Source: Rhynchopus euleeides (Eukaryota > Euglenozoa > Diplonemea > Diplonemida > Diplonemidae). From it: a stretch of DNA of 64,000 nucleotides. The DNA is taken from positions 1,612,001 through 1,676,000 of the forward strand of contig OY723272.1 in NCBI GenBank assembly GCA_963210315.1, written 5' to 3'. The translations under genes and the position numbers were made by a program. Within the stretch, counting starts at the first letter, position 1, and the number at the start of each line of letters is the position of its first letter. This document shows, piece after piece, positions 52,463 through 62,783 of the stretch. Below the pieces are notes generated by a model. It saw only the letters and a program-made list of their open reading frames with translations. It did not search any database and was not told the origin of the DNA.

Positions 52463-52669
52463 AGCTCTAAGTGACTCGGTCAAATTGACTGACTGACTCT
52501 GGCCCAACTGAGTCAGTCAAAACTTTTAACTGACTGGGCCAAAAATGGCTCCCAGGCAACTGGCTCGGTTGACTGAGGCCTATTATTGGCCCAGTCAGTC
52601 AACTTTTTTGACTGATTGACTCAGTTGGGTCAGAGCCAGCCAGTCAATTTGACCGAGTCACTGAGAGCT
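52463..52669. mobile_element. 207-bp palindromic MITE-like element
   Basis: AGCTCTAAGTGACTCGGTCA at 52463 pairs with the complement ending at 52669, and the match continues through most of each half (GACTGACTCTGGCCCAACTG, ACTGACTGGGCCA). The whole unit can fold into one long imperfect hairpin. No ORF. Confidence 0.75.
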
Positions 52670-52795
52670 GTGCAAGGGGGGGAACCGCCCTGCGTCAGGA
52701 AGCCACTATCCTTTAACGTCACTCACAGGCCCCCCCCCCACACATCTCTCCCCCACCACCCCTGCTGCAGGTCCCACACACAACACAGAGGCAGT

Positions 52796-53014
52796 ATGCT
52801 GCGCAGGTCGTTCCCCCGCCTCAGTCTGCAGATGCTCAACGAGCCCCTGCCGCACGAGGAGCGCACGGCGACGCGTGGGCAGGACACCTTCGCACGTCTG
52901 ACGCAGTCGCAGACGACGCGCGTTGGCCTCTCCTCTGGTATCTTCGTCGCGAGCCTTCTCCTCTCGCTGGCAACATCCCCTCCGCCGGAGATCTCCCCGA
53001 AGGCCTCGGCGTAG
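52796..53014 (+). CDS. Small protein with one hydrophobic segment, unknown
   Basis: A 72-residue frame starting MLRRSFPRLSLQMLNEPLPH. The basic, Arg-rich N terminus without acidic residues in the first 14 positions is compatible with a mitochondrial targeting sequence. One hydrophobic stretch (VGLSSGIFVASLLLSLA) near the C terminus could span a membrane. A CTGCAG at 52765-52770 lies 25 bases before the ATG and fits an acceptor site. No family recognised. Small size keeps this uncertain, but the coding-like composition contrasts with the surroundings. Confidence 0.45.
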   Translation: MLRRSFPRLSLQMLNEPLPHEERTATRGQDTFARLTQSQTTRVGLSSGIFVASLLLSLATSPPPEISPKASA

Positions 53015-53654
53015 ATGGTGGCAGATCTGCAAAACGAGGTTGGGTTGGGTTTGGTGTGTGTGTAGAGGTGGTCTGTGATTGGGGGTGTGGGTGGTGGAGG
53101 TGTGGGTGGGTGAGGGGAATTGCGGTTATCCCCCCCCCCCACGCGCACCACAGGGTTGGGGGGTTCTTTTCTGTTGCCGCAGGGGGAAAAAAAATATCCC
53201 CGCGGGATGGTGGTTTTGATGGGGTGGGGGAGGGGTGGTGGCGTGGGAGGTGGAGGTGTGTGATGCGTGTGTTATTGTGACAGCAGTTCCCCCCCCCCTT
53301 CAACAGCTGTTGCCGGTTATCTCCCGCCCTCACTCCGCACCAATTCCCGCCCCCCCACACACACCTCCGGACGCACGAAAGCAAGTGCGAATGAAAAGCC
53401 ACAAGAAAATGCAAAAAAATACCCCAAAGCCGGGGTACAAACAAACGGGAAGCTGGGTGTGTTTTTTGGGCGGGGGGAGGTGAGCGGGGGTGTCGCCGCG
53501 GGCCGACCCCCCCCTCATCTCCCCCTCCCATTATGGCCCCAGCCACGTCGATCTATTCTTCAGGCTGATGCCAAACCAAAAGAAGGCACGAGGCGGACGC
53601 AGCCCCCTCATCCCCCCCTCACCCTCCTCCGTTACCCCCCCCCCCTTGCCAAGC

Positions 53655-53700
53655 TAACTCTACATTCTACTCTGCCAATTCTACATTCTACTCTTTACCC
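53655..53700. repeat. CTACATTCTACTCT repeat copies
   Basis: Two copies of CTACATTCTACTCT, the second followed by TTACCC as at 10881-10906. They abut the R1 repeats downstream. Confidence 0.6.
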
Positions 53701-53719
53701 CCCCCCCCTTGCCAAGCTA

Positions 53720-53878
53720 ACATTGCAAGAAGGTGCTGGGAGATTTATTTTTGCATTCACTCTCGACGATCAAACCCCCCTTGCCAAGCATATCTGGTGT
53801 GGTGACGACAAAAAGGACTAACATTCCAAGGTGCTCGGAGGCTTGCTTTCCCATTCACTCTCGACAATCAAATCCCCC
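53720..53878. repeat. Dispersed repeat R1, tandem copies
   Basis: One partial copy (53720-53780) followed by a full copy (53789-53878) carrying TCTGGTGTGGTGACGACAAA, AAGGTGCTCGGAGGCTTG and CACTCTCGACAATCAAATCC. Both are joined by CCCCTTGCCAAGC spacers. Confidence 0.65.
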
Positions 53879-54161
53879 CCCCCCCTTTGCCAATCATGAT
53901 TGCATTTCAGGGGGGGGGGGGGGGGCGGCGGCCTTACTCCGTGTCAGTCTGTTGCGACGCAACCCTCGGCACCTCCCCATGGCCTGCTCTCTCTCTCTAT
54001 CACTTTATCACTCCATCACACCAACCCCTGAAACCTCCAGGTGCATCTCGAGGGGGGTGGTCAGAGCTCGCTCGGTGAGCCACCTACCCCTTTGCCCCTG
54101 GAATGGCCGCAGCAGAGAGACGCTTCTCCCTGCCGCATCCCTGCCGGCTGCACTGAAGCAG

Positions 54162-56116
54162 ATGCCCGTGTGGGATGCGCTCCGTGCGGCAGCCGTCGCG
54201 GCGCTGCTGAGCTGCTGCGCTCCATCTGCCGCTGCCGCGCGCTGCCCCAACACCACGCAGGTGGCCTGTACGGCTGACGCGGCGTGCGGCTGGCAGGAGC
54301 CTGACGGCTGCTACATCGTGCACCCTGTGGTGGGGTACGGCGAGTGCCGTGATGCATCGGGCGCAGTGCCTGCGCGGTATATCTCCCTCAACCCCCTGCC
54401 GGCCAACGCGGGGGAAGGTCGCACGGCCTGCCAGGATCTGTGCGCAGCCCGCCCGGACTGCCTCGGGTCACGCGAGCTGGCCGACCCCACGTCTGACGCC
54501 TCGCCCTGCGTCCTCTATGTCACCACACGCTCCGAGAGGCCTCCACGCGAGTTTGAGTTTATGGACGGCACCTCCGGCACCGCTGTGCTGACAGCCTCGG
54601 GGGATGTGTCGGAGCCACCCACAGACGCCGCATCCTGGGTGTGCAGTGCACGCCCCTGTGACGAGGGGGACTGCGGCTGTGTGGGTGGGGAGGAGGGGTG
54701 TAGATCGCCGGCAGGCGTGAAGGGCGCGTGTGTGTGTTCCGTGACGCTGACTGTGTCGGCGACGCTCGTCCCCCCCTACCTCGATGAGTGTGGCGGGATG
54801 CCGTGTGGGCGTGGGCAGGAGTGTGAGGATGCTGTGCCGGAGGCAGGGTCTCTAGGGGACTACACCTGCACCTGTTTTGTGTCGCGGGAGAATCGCACCG
54901 GCGGTGCCGTGCCGCGGTGTGTGCACCTCGATGAGTGTGGGGCGGAGTCGTGTGGGCCGCAGCAGCGCTGCAGTGACCCCACGCCATACCCGAGTGCCAC
55001 GGGGGACTTCTGGTGTGCCTGTGCCGCTGTGCCCCAGGTGCAGCGGCAGGGTGAGCCTGCGGTTTGCGGTATGGTGTTGTGTTGTGTTGGCAGCAGAAGT
55101 GCAGGGGAGGGTGTGTCGGTGTGTGTGGCTGTGCGTGCTGTCCCGCCCAACAGATCTTTATGTCCCCACCCCACACCTGCACACAGAGGTTGACGAATGC
55201 CTAGCGTCGCCGTGCGGCTTTGCCCAGACATGCCAAGACCCGAATGTGTCCATCGCCAGCATCTCTGACTTTGTGTGCACCTGCCCCGCTGGCGAAGCGT
55301 GGGCAGTTGCCAGCACCCCAGCTGTGTGCGGTATGCCGGCAGGGCTGTGCTTGTGTGTGAGCATGCCCCAGCCACTGTATCACTCAAGGAAAATTGCCGG
55401 TTGAATCACCCCGACATACACTCTCTCCACTGCCTCGTTGCGCACGCCACCTCCACCGCCACCCAACAGACTACAATGAATGCGCAGCCCCAACACCTTG
55501 CGGCGATGCGCAGCACTGCACTGATGACAACGCCACGACCGAGTCGCTTGGCGACTTCATCTGCGAATGCAACACCACAGGCGCCACTTCACGGGGGGCG
55601 AGCGTTGCCAACTGCACTGCGGAGACAGACGCGCCTCCAACAGAGCCGCTGCCCAGGGAGGCACCGGCAGAGGCAGGCTTCCTCGAGGCCAACTGGTGGG
55701 TGCTTGCTGCCGGAGGCGGTGCCCTGCTCCTCGCCGTCGTCATCGTGGTGGTGTGCGTGCGGCGCAAACGCCAGGCCAGCACCTTCACCTCGAGCCCCGC
55801 CTCGCCCTCCCTCTCTGCCGTGTCGATGCAGCCGGCACAGCCCCCGCTGGCATCCTCGAAGGGCGGGGATGTCGAGATGCCGTTCCTATTCCCGCCAGCC
55901 TTCATGGCTGCCTTGGTCCCGCCTTCCGCTGAGCCTGTCGTGCAGTACTCCCAGAAGCAGCCGAACCTTGCAAGTGTCTGCGTCACCGGCAGCGAGCCTG
56001 CCAACGTGGACATGTCAGGATGCTTCACATCCCCGTCGATGTCGCCGCTCGGCGCGCCCCGGCACACGCCCCCTGAGTGGGATGAGCCCAAGCGTGCCTA
56101 CGACACCTGCCTTTGA
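54162..56116 (+). CDS. EGF-like single-pass membrane glycoprotein
   Basis: Exons 54162-55068, 55187-55330 and 55470-56116 join to 565 residues. The signal peptide is MPVWDALRAAAVAALLSCCA, with likely cleavage after APSAAA. A Cys-rich ectodomain follows with a PAN/apple-like stretch (ACQDLCAARPDCLGSRE). Four calcium-binding-EGF-like units begin YLDECGGMPCGRGQECED, HLDECGAESCGPQQRCSD, EVDECLASPCGFAQTCQD and DYNECAAPTPCGDAQHC. Introns separate the last three units at the same phase, the usual exon-shuffling pattern. A membrane helix (WWVLAAGGGALLLAVVIVVV) with a basic stop-transfer CVRRKR is followed by a Ser/Pro-rich cytoplasmic tail of about 120 residues. Type I topology; likely a surface receptor or adhesion protein. 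Both introns begin GTATG. Confidence 0.87.
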
Positions 56117-57634
56117 GAGGGGTATCCAGGCTGTATTGTGTTCTAACCAAAAGATGTTGGCAGGGTTTCCGTCTCAGGCACCGTTGGTGCATGTGAAGAA
56201 AATTGCCCGACTGCTCGAAACTGAGGAGTCGGGCACCCATCTATACCGTGGCTGGTTGCAGCAAAGCTCCGCGAGAAGAGTCATACACGTTTGCATGTGT
56301 CAAGCATGCTGAGGGCCTGCTTGTGGCAGCATGGGCAATTTTGTGTTGTGCCATCGTTCCCTGTGTCGATGGTGTTCGTTGAGTGCAGGCTTGGTGTTTT
56401 GAAGCATGTCAAGCCGCACCGCACAGAGAGGCCAGAGGACGAATGTGTCCAGAACATTCAAACTAGGCCTGCTGCACAATTGCAAACTAGTCGTGGTAAC
56501 AGTGTGCACGCCGCAGCCATGTCGTGTCGTCCGTCAGCTTGGATGTCGTCGATGCCAAACAATAGCAACGTGTGTGTGTTTGTGTATGTTTTAGAGCACC
56601 TCCCTTCTCTCTCCCCTCTCTCCCGGAAGCCCCATCGACAAGCTCTTCTGCTTGCAAAGTACCGACATTCGATTCGAACTGGCGCAAGCCCCCCGTGCAT
56701 GTCTGTTGCGGCTGTTCACAAAGCAATCACGCTGCCTTTGGGGTTCGATTGTATTCAGGCATAACCGAGGCCTGCTGTAGGTTCATTTGTGCCTTCTTCC
56801 AGCAGAAGGCTTTTCCAAGTGCAAAAGTGCAACGACAGGGCAGGATCAAAGCGCGAAGTGATGATTGCCATCCCACACGCGCAACCCGCACACACACAGC
56901 TCCCCCCCCTGCCACTTCCAGACCGCCGCACTCCATTGCTCTTCCCTGTGATCTCGCGCGATCAAACCGAAGGCAGCCATTTATCGCGGCCTCCATCCCG
57001 CCTTTGCCGTGAATGGCCCTCACGAATCCCCAGCTGCACTGAAAGCCAACCTTTGTTGAATCATATTTCAATCTCTCGCTTTGAGATTCACCCGAGGTGG
57101 GGGTGTGTGGGGCCAGATTTCTCATTGCCGCGGGCCGCCACCCCCCCTGCCCGACCGCCTCCCCCCCCCGCACTCACATTGAAAGAAGAAAACCATCGGA
57201 GCGAGCAAGTATTTCCTTGCCTGTTGCCGCTGAACTGCACCCTGCCCCCCCCCCCCCCGGAGCTAGCCCCCTCACCCTTTCGGGCTGCAGGTGCTGATAC
57301 AGTCTCGGTTGCCGAAAAAATTCAAAGAATGGGAAGCACGCGGTGTGCCTCTCCTATCCGGAGCGCACAACTCACAACCCTGAGTTGGAAGACTCAATTG
57401 GGACCCGGTTGTGGACAATGCCCCCCCCCACACGCCTTCACCACCTGTGGGGGAGGATATGTCGGCATGCGATGCCATGCAAGCGAGCACCCCCGCCCCA
57501 GCCCCAGCCCCCTGATGTCTGAACCGGATCCGCACAATGTCTGCCGAATGCTCCTCACACCAGCCTCACACAACACCACCCTGCCCCCTGCAGTCCTGTT
57601 TCGTACACCTCCACACCACACCACACCGTCAACT
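56117..57634. other. Intergenic region before Tyr-rich gene
   Basis: No gene is recognised. C runs at 57160-57170 and 57246-57258, then CCCCTGCAG at 57586-57594 about 40 bases before the next ATG, an acceptor-like site. Confidence 0.4.
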
Positions 57635-57880
57635 ATGTCCTACTACTACACCTCGCCGTACACCAGCTCCCTGGGCCTGGGTCTGGGGTACTCTGCGTAC
57701 CCCTACGCGGCACCTCTGTCGCCCCGGGTGTACGTGCCGAGCGTGACTGCGACGGATGTGGCGATTGCCAATGCGAACGCAACGGCTGCGCGTGTTGCTG
57801 CCGACGCTGCCGTGTCTGCCTCTGTGAGGCGTGCACGCCTGGCGCCGCTGTCGACCTACCCGTACACATACTACTACTGA
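57635..57880 (+). CDS. Small Tyr-rich protein, unknown
   Basis: An 81-residue protein. The N terminus is Tyr/Ser/Leu/Gly-rich (MSYYYTSPYTSSLGLGLGYS), then comes an Ala/Val helix (VAIANANATAARVAADAAVS), a short basic patch (VRRARLAPL) and a YPYTYYY end. No signal peptide or known domain. Tyr-rich termini suggest a structural or cross-linking protein, which is inference. An AATAAA at 57908 lies 28 bases past the stop. The surrounding sequence has poorer coding character, supporting this frame. Confidence 0.6.
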   Translation: MSYYYTSPYTSSLGLGLGYSAYPYAAPLSPRVYVPSVTATDVAIANANATAARVAADAAVSASVRRARLAPLSTYPYTYYY

Positions 57881-57907
57881 GCGCAGCTGTCTGTGGTGAG
57901 CTTTTTC

Positions 57908-57913
57908 AATAAA
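57908..57913 (+). promoter_or_regulatory. AATAAA polyadenylation-type signal
   Basis: An AATAAA hexamer 28 bases after the stop codon of the Tyr-rich gene. Use as a poly-A signal is assumed by analogy. Confidence 0.35.
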
Positions 57914-58606
57914 GCCCATCGTGTTTGGCGTTATATTTCCTTCCTACTTATCCACACTCAGTTCGTCCACATTTGTTTTGCCTATGAACCTCACACTGCC
58001 CTAGGCGGCAGGTGAACCTCTCTCTCGAAAAAAAAAAGAGGAACCAAACACACACAGCAGCGCAGCGTGGCCTTCACGCATGCTGCATTTTCCGTTGCGT
58101 CGTGTGCCGCATGGCCCCCTGGGCTGGTGGCCTGCCTGCAGGGTAACTTGCATAAGGCCTTCATACCCCCTTGTGGCTGGCACCGCCGCCCTTCCTGTTG
58201 CGCTTTCGCCCAGTCCGTAGCGGAGGTGGGGCGTGGCTGAAGCAAGCAGAAGACAGCAAAAATAGGTGGCGGGTCCCCCTCCTCCTCCCTCACCCCTCCC
58301 CGCCGCCCCGTTCTTTATTTTTTATATGGCTCTAGGCTTCGCACTCACAGGCACCCCCATTCTTCTTCCTTTTTCACAGCACCCATGCACAGCCAACACC
58401 ACGCCCAACAGACACACCCACAGCCACACCCCCCTCTTGCGCCTCTCCCCTGCCGCATGGTTATGGGTTCTTTCTGAGAAAGTTCTGAGTGAGAAATACG
58501 AAGCCGCAACACAGCTGGTGTGCCTGAGCCAAGCGGGGGGGGCATGCACTCGCAGGGTCCTCTTGAACGAACTGCGCAAAGGGCCCACCCTCAGACCCCT
58601 GTCGAG
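57914..58606. other. Intergenic region before mucin-like gene
   Basis: No gene is recognised. Contains an A run at 58028-58037 and a CT-rich stretch at 58275-58310. Confidence 0.4.
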
Positions 58607-60363
58607 ATGGCCCCTGCTGCTGCACGGTCTGCACACCCTGTGCGCCCCTGCACGGGGGGGTGCCTGTTTGCAGCAGGGGTGCTCCTGACGTGCCTAGCCC
58701 TTGCCGAAGCGTCCCCCAGGGTCGGGGGCGAGGAGGCAGCATGGGGTGCTGAGGCGGAGGGCGATGCGCGGTATATCGACGATGCGGATCGGCACGCCTT
58801 GCTGCTGGGCGCGGCAAACGGCACGTCCGACAACGAGACGGACACCCCTTACCCATATGGGAATGTCACTGACCCACCCTTTCCTGACAACGAGACTGAT
58901 ATCCCTGAGACGCCGCTGCCGCAGGGTGAGACTTACGCACCGGATACAAACGATACAGACTCGCCTTCATGGGTGCCGACACCCCTCCCCGACAACGAGA
59001 CGTATGTCCCTGAGACGCCTCTGCCACCGGGGGAGACTTACGCACCAAACACAACTGATGCACCGTCGTGGGATCCGACACCCCTCCCTGATGGGGATAC
59101 ATACGCCCCGGAGACGCCTCTGCCCCCGGGGGAGACTTATGCACCGAACACAACGGACGCGCCGTCGTGGGATCCGACCCCACTCCCTGATGGGGATACA
59201 TACGCCCCGGAGACGCCTCTGCCCCCGGGGGAGACATACGCGCCAAACACAACCGATGCGCCGTCGTGGGATCCGACACCCCTCCCTGATGGGGATACAT
59301 ATGCCCCGGAGACGCCTCTGCCCCCGGGGGAGACTTATGCACCGAACACAACTGATGCACCGTCGTGGGGTCCGACACCCCTCCCCGACAACGAGACGTA
59401 TGTCCCTGACACGCCTCTGCCGCCAGGTGAGACGTACGCCCCTGAAACCCCTCTGCCACCGGGTGTGACCTACGCCCCAGACACACCTCTTCCGCCGGGT
59501 GTGACGTATGCGCCAAACGCAACTGAGGCGCCGACGCCCCTCCCCGACGGCGAGTCTTATGCCCCCGACACCCCTGTGCCTGGGTCGGCAACACCGGCGC
59601 CCACCCAGGTGACTGACGCACCGCCCACCCCCTCTCCGGACACACCTGCGCCTTCGACGGAGGCACCCACTCTGGCCCCGACTGCGGCACCAGCCACAGA
59701 CAGCCCAGATGTGGCTGACACCCCGTCACCTAATAGCACTGCCGCGCCAAATGCTACTGATGCTTCTGTGTCGGAGGTTCCAGACACGGCGAATGTAACG
59801 TTTGTGCCGGGTGCAGCTGCCAACGAAACGACGGAGGCGCCCCCTGTGGTGGTAGAGGAGACCCCGGTGTGGGTGATTGTGTTCATGTCCGTCGCCGTTG
59901 CTGCTGCCGTTGTGTCGTGCATCGCATTTGTCGTGATGTGCAAGAGACACCGGAACCTCGATGACCGACTCGTCGCGATGCTCATCTCGACAGGCGGGCG
60001 GACCGACCCAGCCGACGAGGTATGCACTGCACCATGGGCTGGCTCATGTCTTGTGTCTGGGTCGCGATGTTGCTGATCACGGGGGGAGGGAGTGCCCTTC
60101 AGGGAGTAAAACGAGAATCCACATTGCCTCTGTTGTCTGTGCGATGATTCGTGACGTGCTTTTGAGGGGGTACCAAGAGGTTTCCCCTGCCCCCCATTGG
60201 CGCCACCCTCACCCCCCCTCACGCCTCGCAGGATGTGCGGTACGTCAATGTGGAGCTGAGCTACGCGGAGCGTATTTTCCCAGGCGCACGCAAGAGAGCT
60301 TTGGAGCGGCGCTGCGAGTCGATGCAGCCCATTCTGCATGTCGATTCGCCTGCTGATATGTGA
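58607..60363 (+). CDS. Mucin-like repeat surface protein with TM helix
   Basis: Exons 58607-60019 and 60232-60363 join in frame to 514 residues. The start ATG (MAPAAARSAHPVRPCTGGCL) places a hydrophobic signal (LFAAGVLLTCLALAEA) early; an upstream ATG at 58544 is possible. The ectodomain is Pro/Thr/Asp-rich with many N-x-T sites. A 33-residue unit (ETPLPPGETYAPNTTDAPSW then DPTPLPDGDTYAP) repeats about four times in 59010-59400, with shorter derivatives to 59580, then a Pro/Ala/Thr stalk. A membrane helix (VWVIVFMSVAVAAAVVSCIA) is followed by a basic cytoplasmic tail ending in exon 2 (DVRYVNVELSYAERIF). It has the architecture of a heavily glycosylated cell-coat protein. The intron starts GTATG and ends CTCGCAG. 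Confidence 0.85.
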
Positions 60364-61434
60364 TGAGGGTTGGGCAGCAGCACCTGAACCAGCGGCAGAT
60401 CGGGTTGCTGGAAGCATGGGCAGAGATCGTTCAAATCGTTCAATAGTTCAGAGGACAGCAAGACAACCTCGGAGTCGTCTTGCCAGTCTGACGTGCCATT
60501 GATCCCCGGTCATGCCCGCTGCGTAACTGATGAGAGAGACGCCATTATTAGCGGTTGTCCTGCAAGGCCCCGCCAACAAAATCCAAAAGCTCTTTGCAAG
60601 GGAACGGGAGGGTGGTGCCACATCGCTTCCAATCATGCACATGGGGAAGGAGGGGGGGGGGGGGGGGCATTTTTTATTAGCATTGCTAAACTTCGCTCAA
60701 CACCGTCACCTCCCCCACCCCCACCCACCCCACCCACGTGTGGGGAGGGGCGTCATGTTGCACCTACACCCATCGAAGGCCAGGCTTTTCAGGCCAGACA
60801 CCTGCGGATAGAAGGTGGCTCTGCGACTCTCTTGTGGATGGTGGATGGGGGGCAGAGGTGTGCGGGCAGGGAGGTGGAGGGCGACGGGTTGAATATTCAT
60901 GTCACGGCGCACTGCTCTGTGGTGCGGAGAAGGCATGTGTCTGGGCGGATTGGTAGTGTTTCTGGCTGCCCGTCGGCTGGGTGTGCTGGTTGTGTTGGTG
61001 TGTAGTGCTCTGTCTCCCATTTGCTTCGGGAGGAGGTCAGCCATATCCAGCCCCTCGGGGGCTGCATGGAGCGGGGGAGGGGGGGGGGGGGGTGTTCGGG
61101 GTGTCAGGGCCAGCGGCTGCCGCTCCGCACCTCAACACCAGCAAGGTGTGTGCGTGTATTCTCGTATCTCGACAGCACGGCCCCTTAGTGTTATATCTGC
61201 CTCCCTTGCTGCGTGGTGCGCCAGTGCGTGATGCAGATGTCATGTAGCGGCCATGCAGGTATTGTAGATCGTTTCGTTCCTGACCCGTTTCGTTCTGTGG
61301 CAGTGCCGTGTGCATGGCAGATCGCAGAGCGAGTGGCGGTGCCCCTCACCCCTCAGGTTGGTGTTTGCTGCTGTGGGTGGGCAGGCCATTGCCCGTTGTG
61401 TTTGCTGACACGCACGCCACACATACACCCCATT
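60364..61434. other. Intergenic region before SCP-2 array
   Basis: No gene is recognised. G runs at 60649-60666 and 61073-61092; C-rich tract at 60709-60735. Confidence 0.4.
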
Positions 61435-61470
61435 AGCCCACACACCCCACACACAACAAACACCGTCACA
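61435..61470 (+). promoter_or_regulatory. Conserved leader with AG acceptor, SCP-2 copy 1
   Basis: An AG at 61435-61436 is followed by CCCACACACCCCACACACAA and CAAACACCGTCACA up to the ATG. The same leader precedes copies 2 and 3 at nearly the same distance, which points to a conserved trans-splice acceptor or short 5' UTR. Confidence 0.5.
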
Positions 61471-61809
61471 ATGGCCGCCGTGTTCTTCCAGAAGATCAAC
61501 GAGGCGCTGTCCACGCCTGAGGGGAAGGAGGCCGCGAAGAAGGTGAACGAGGTGATCTCGTACGAGTTCCCGGACACGGGTGCGGAGTACGTGATGGACC
61601 TGAAGGCGGCGAAGGCGTACAAGGGGAAGCACGACGACCCCGCCTGCACCTTCAAGATGGACGAGAAGGTGTTCCTGGACCTCGCGTCTGGCAAGGCCGA
61701 CGCCATGGGCCTCTTCATGGAGGGGAAGGTGGAGCTGGACGGTGACACCGACGTGGCCATGAAGCTGCAGAAGGTGCTGAAGGCGCTGGGCAACACCGCG
61801 AAGCTGTGA
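61471..61809 (+). CDS. SCP-2 sterol carrier domain protein, copy 1
   Basis: A 112-residue single-domain SCP-2 protein: VFFQKINEALSTPEGKEAAK, VNEVISYEFPDTGAEYVMDL, DDPACTFKMDEKVFLDLASG, GLFMEGKVELDGDTDVAMKL, ending LKALGNTAKL. SCP-2 proteins bind lipids and sterols and transfer them between membranes, or present fatty acyl-CoA to peroxisomal enzymes. The terminal AKL is a PTS1 peroxisome/glycosome import signal. The size equals a stand-alone SCP-2 domain with no thiolase or dehydrogenase fusion. It is the first of three tandem copies in this window; the array may continue beyond the right edge. Confidence 0.92.
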   Translation: MAAVFFQKINEALSTPEGKEAAKKVNEVISYEFPDTGAEYVMDLKAAKAYKGKHDDPACTFKMDEKVFLDLASGKADAMGLFMEGKVELDGDTDVAMKLQKVLKALGNTAKL

Positions 61810-62410
61810 ACAGTGCCCTTCTGAATCTTGCTTTGACGACTGGGTGTGATCCTGTCCCTGTGTGCTCTGTCGATTGTGTCTCGTGCTGCTGAGCGGCACG
61901 GTGCGTTGTGCATCTTGATACGACCCACGGTGGCAGATGTGCGGCACACGATCCTCGGTGCTGCCTGCCGTGCACGTGTGATGTGAAGACGCACTGAGCG
62001 TGCATTCTGGTGTCTTTGACATGACAGGATGCACACAACACGTGCGTCAATGTGTCTTTCCTGCTTCACGCTTCCTTCTCTCGTTGCGGGCGGTGTCTCA
62101 CCACACCGCCCTGTGGACGAGTCTTCTCCTGACGTGCACCGCAAGGAGGTATGCAGCGACCGTGCACCACGTCGCTGTGTGCCTGTTGTGGTGCGTGTCT
62201 TGTTTTATTGCAACCCACGTGCTGCTGTTCAGTGTCGGCAACGCGTGGACGCATGTCCTGATGACCCGAACAGTTGTGCAGCATGACCCACCCCACTCCT
62301 TTGCCATCATTGCCCTCCGATGCGAATCACTGTTGAGTGCACTTCCCAACAGGGCACCCTGTCATGACCCAACGCACACCATCATAACCAGCCCACACAC
62401 CCCACCACCA
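61810..62410 (+). other. SCP-2 intergenic spacer 1
   Basis: About 250 bp (62037-62290, starting GCGTCAATGTGTCTTTCCTG) is nearly identical to 63092-63352 in the next spacer, differing by small insertions. The array therefore duplicated with its regulatory sequence. No gene. Confidence 0.7.
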
Positions 62411-62444
62411 GCCCACACACCCACACACAACAAACACCGTCACA
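62411..62444 (+). promoter_or_regulatory. Conserved leader with AG acceptor, SCP-2 copy 2
   Basis: The G of CCACCACCAG at 62411 is followed by the same CCCACACACCCACACACAAC leader 33 bases from the ATG. Confidence 0.5.
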
Positions 62445-62783
62445 ATGGCCGCCGTGTTCTTCCAGAAGATCAACGAGGCGCTGTCCACGCCTGAGGGGAA
62501 GGAGGCCGCGAAGAAGGTGAACGAGGTGATCTCGTACGAGTTCCCGGACACGGGTGCGGAGTACGTGATGGACCTGAAGGCGGCAAAGGCGTACAAGGGG
62601 AAGCACGACGACCCCGCATGCACCTTCAAGATGGACGAGAAGGTGTTCCTGGACCTCGCGTCTGGCAAGGCCGACGCCATGGGCCTCTTCATGGAGGGGA
62701 AGGTGGAGCTGGACGGTGACACCGACGTGGCCATGAAGCTGCAGAAGGTGCTGAAGGCGCTGGGCAACACGGCCAAGCTGTGA
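62445..62783 (+). CDS. SCP-2 sterol carrier domain protein, copy 2
   Basis: Encodes a protein identical to copy 1 (112 residues, ending in AKL). Only a few third-position changes are visible (e.g. GCG to GCA in the AAKAYKG region, and ACCGCG to ACGGCC near the stop). This points to purifying selection or recent gene conversion. Confidence 0.92.
   Translation: MAAVFFQKINEALSTPEGKEAAKKVNEVISYEFPDTGAEYVMDLKAAKAYKGKHDDPACTFKMDEKVFLDLASGKADAMGLFMEGKVELDGDTDVAMKLQKVLKALGNTAKL

Larger units (their letters stand above)
53015..54161. other. Intergenic region with repeats, before EGF-like gene
   Basis: C and G homopolymers, then repeat copies at 53655-53878, then a CT-rich stretch (53988-54000). No separate gene is recognised; the open frame upstream of the EGF-like start is probably 5' UTR. 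Confidence 0.4.

Noticed and set aside
53733..54161. N-terminal extension of the EGF-like protein
   Set aside because: It overlaps dispersed repeats and would bury the clear signal peptide starting at 54162.
56660..56700. B-box-like ATTCGAACTGG word
   Set aside because: No A box or cloverleaf could be built around it on either strand.
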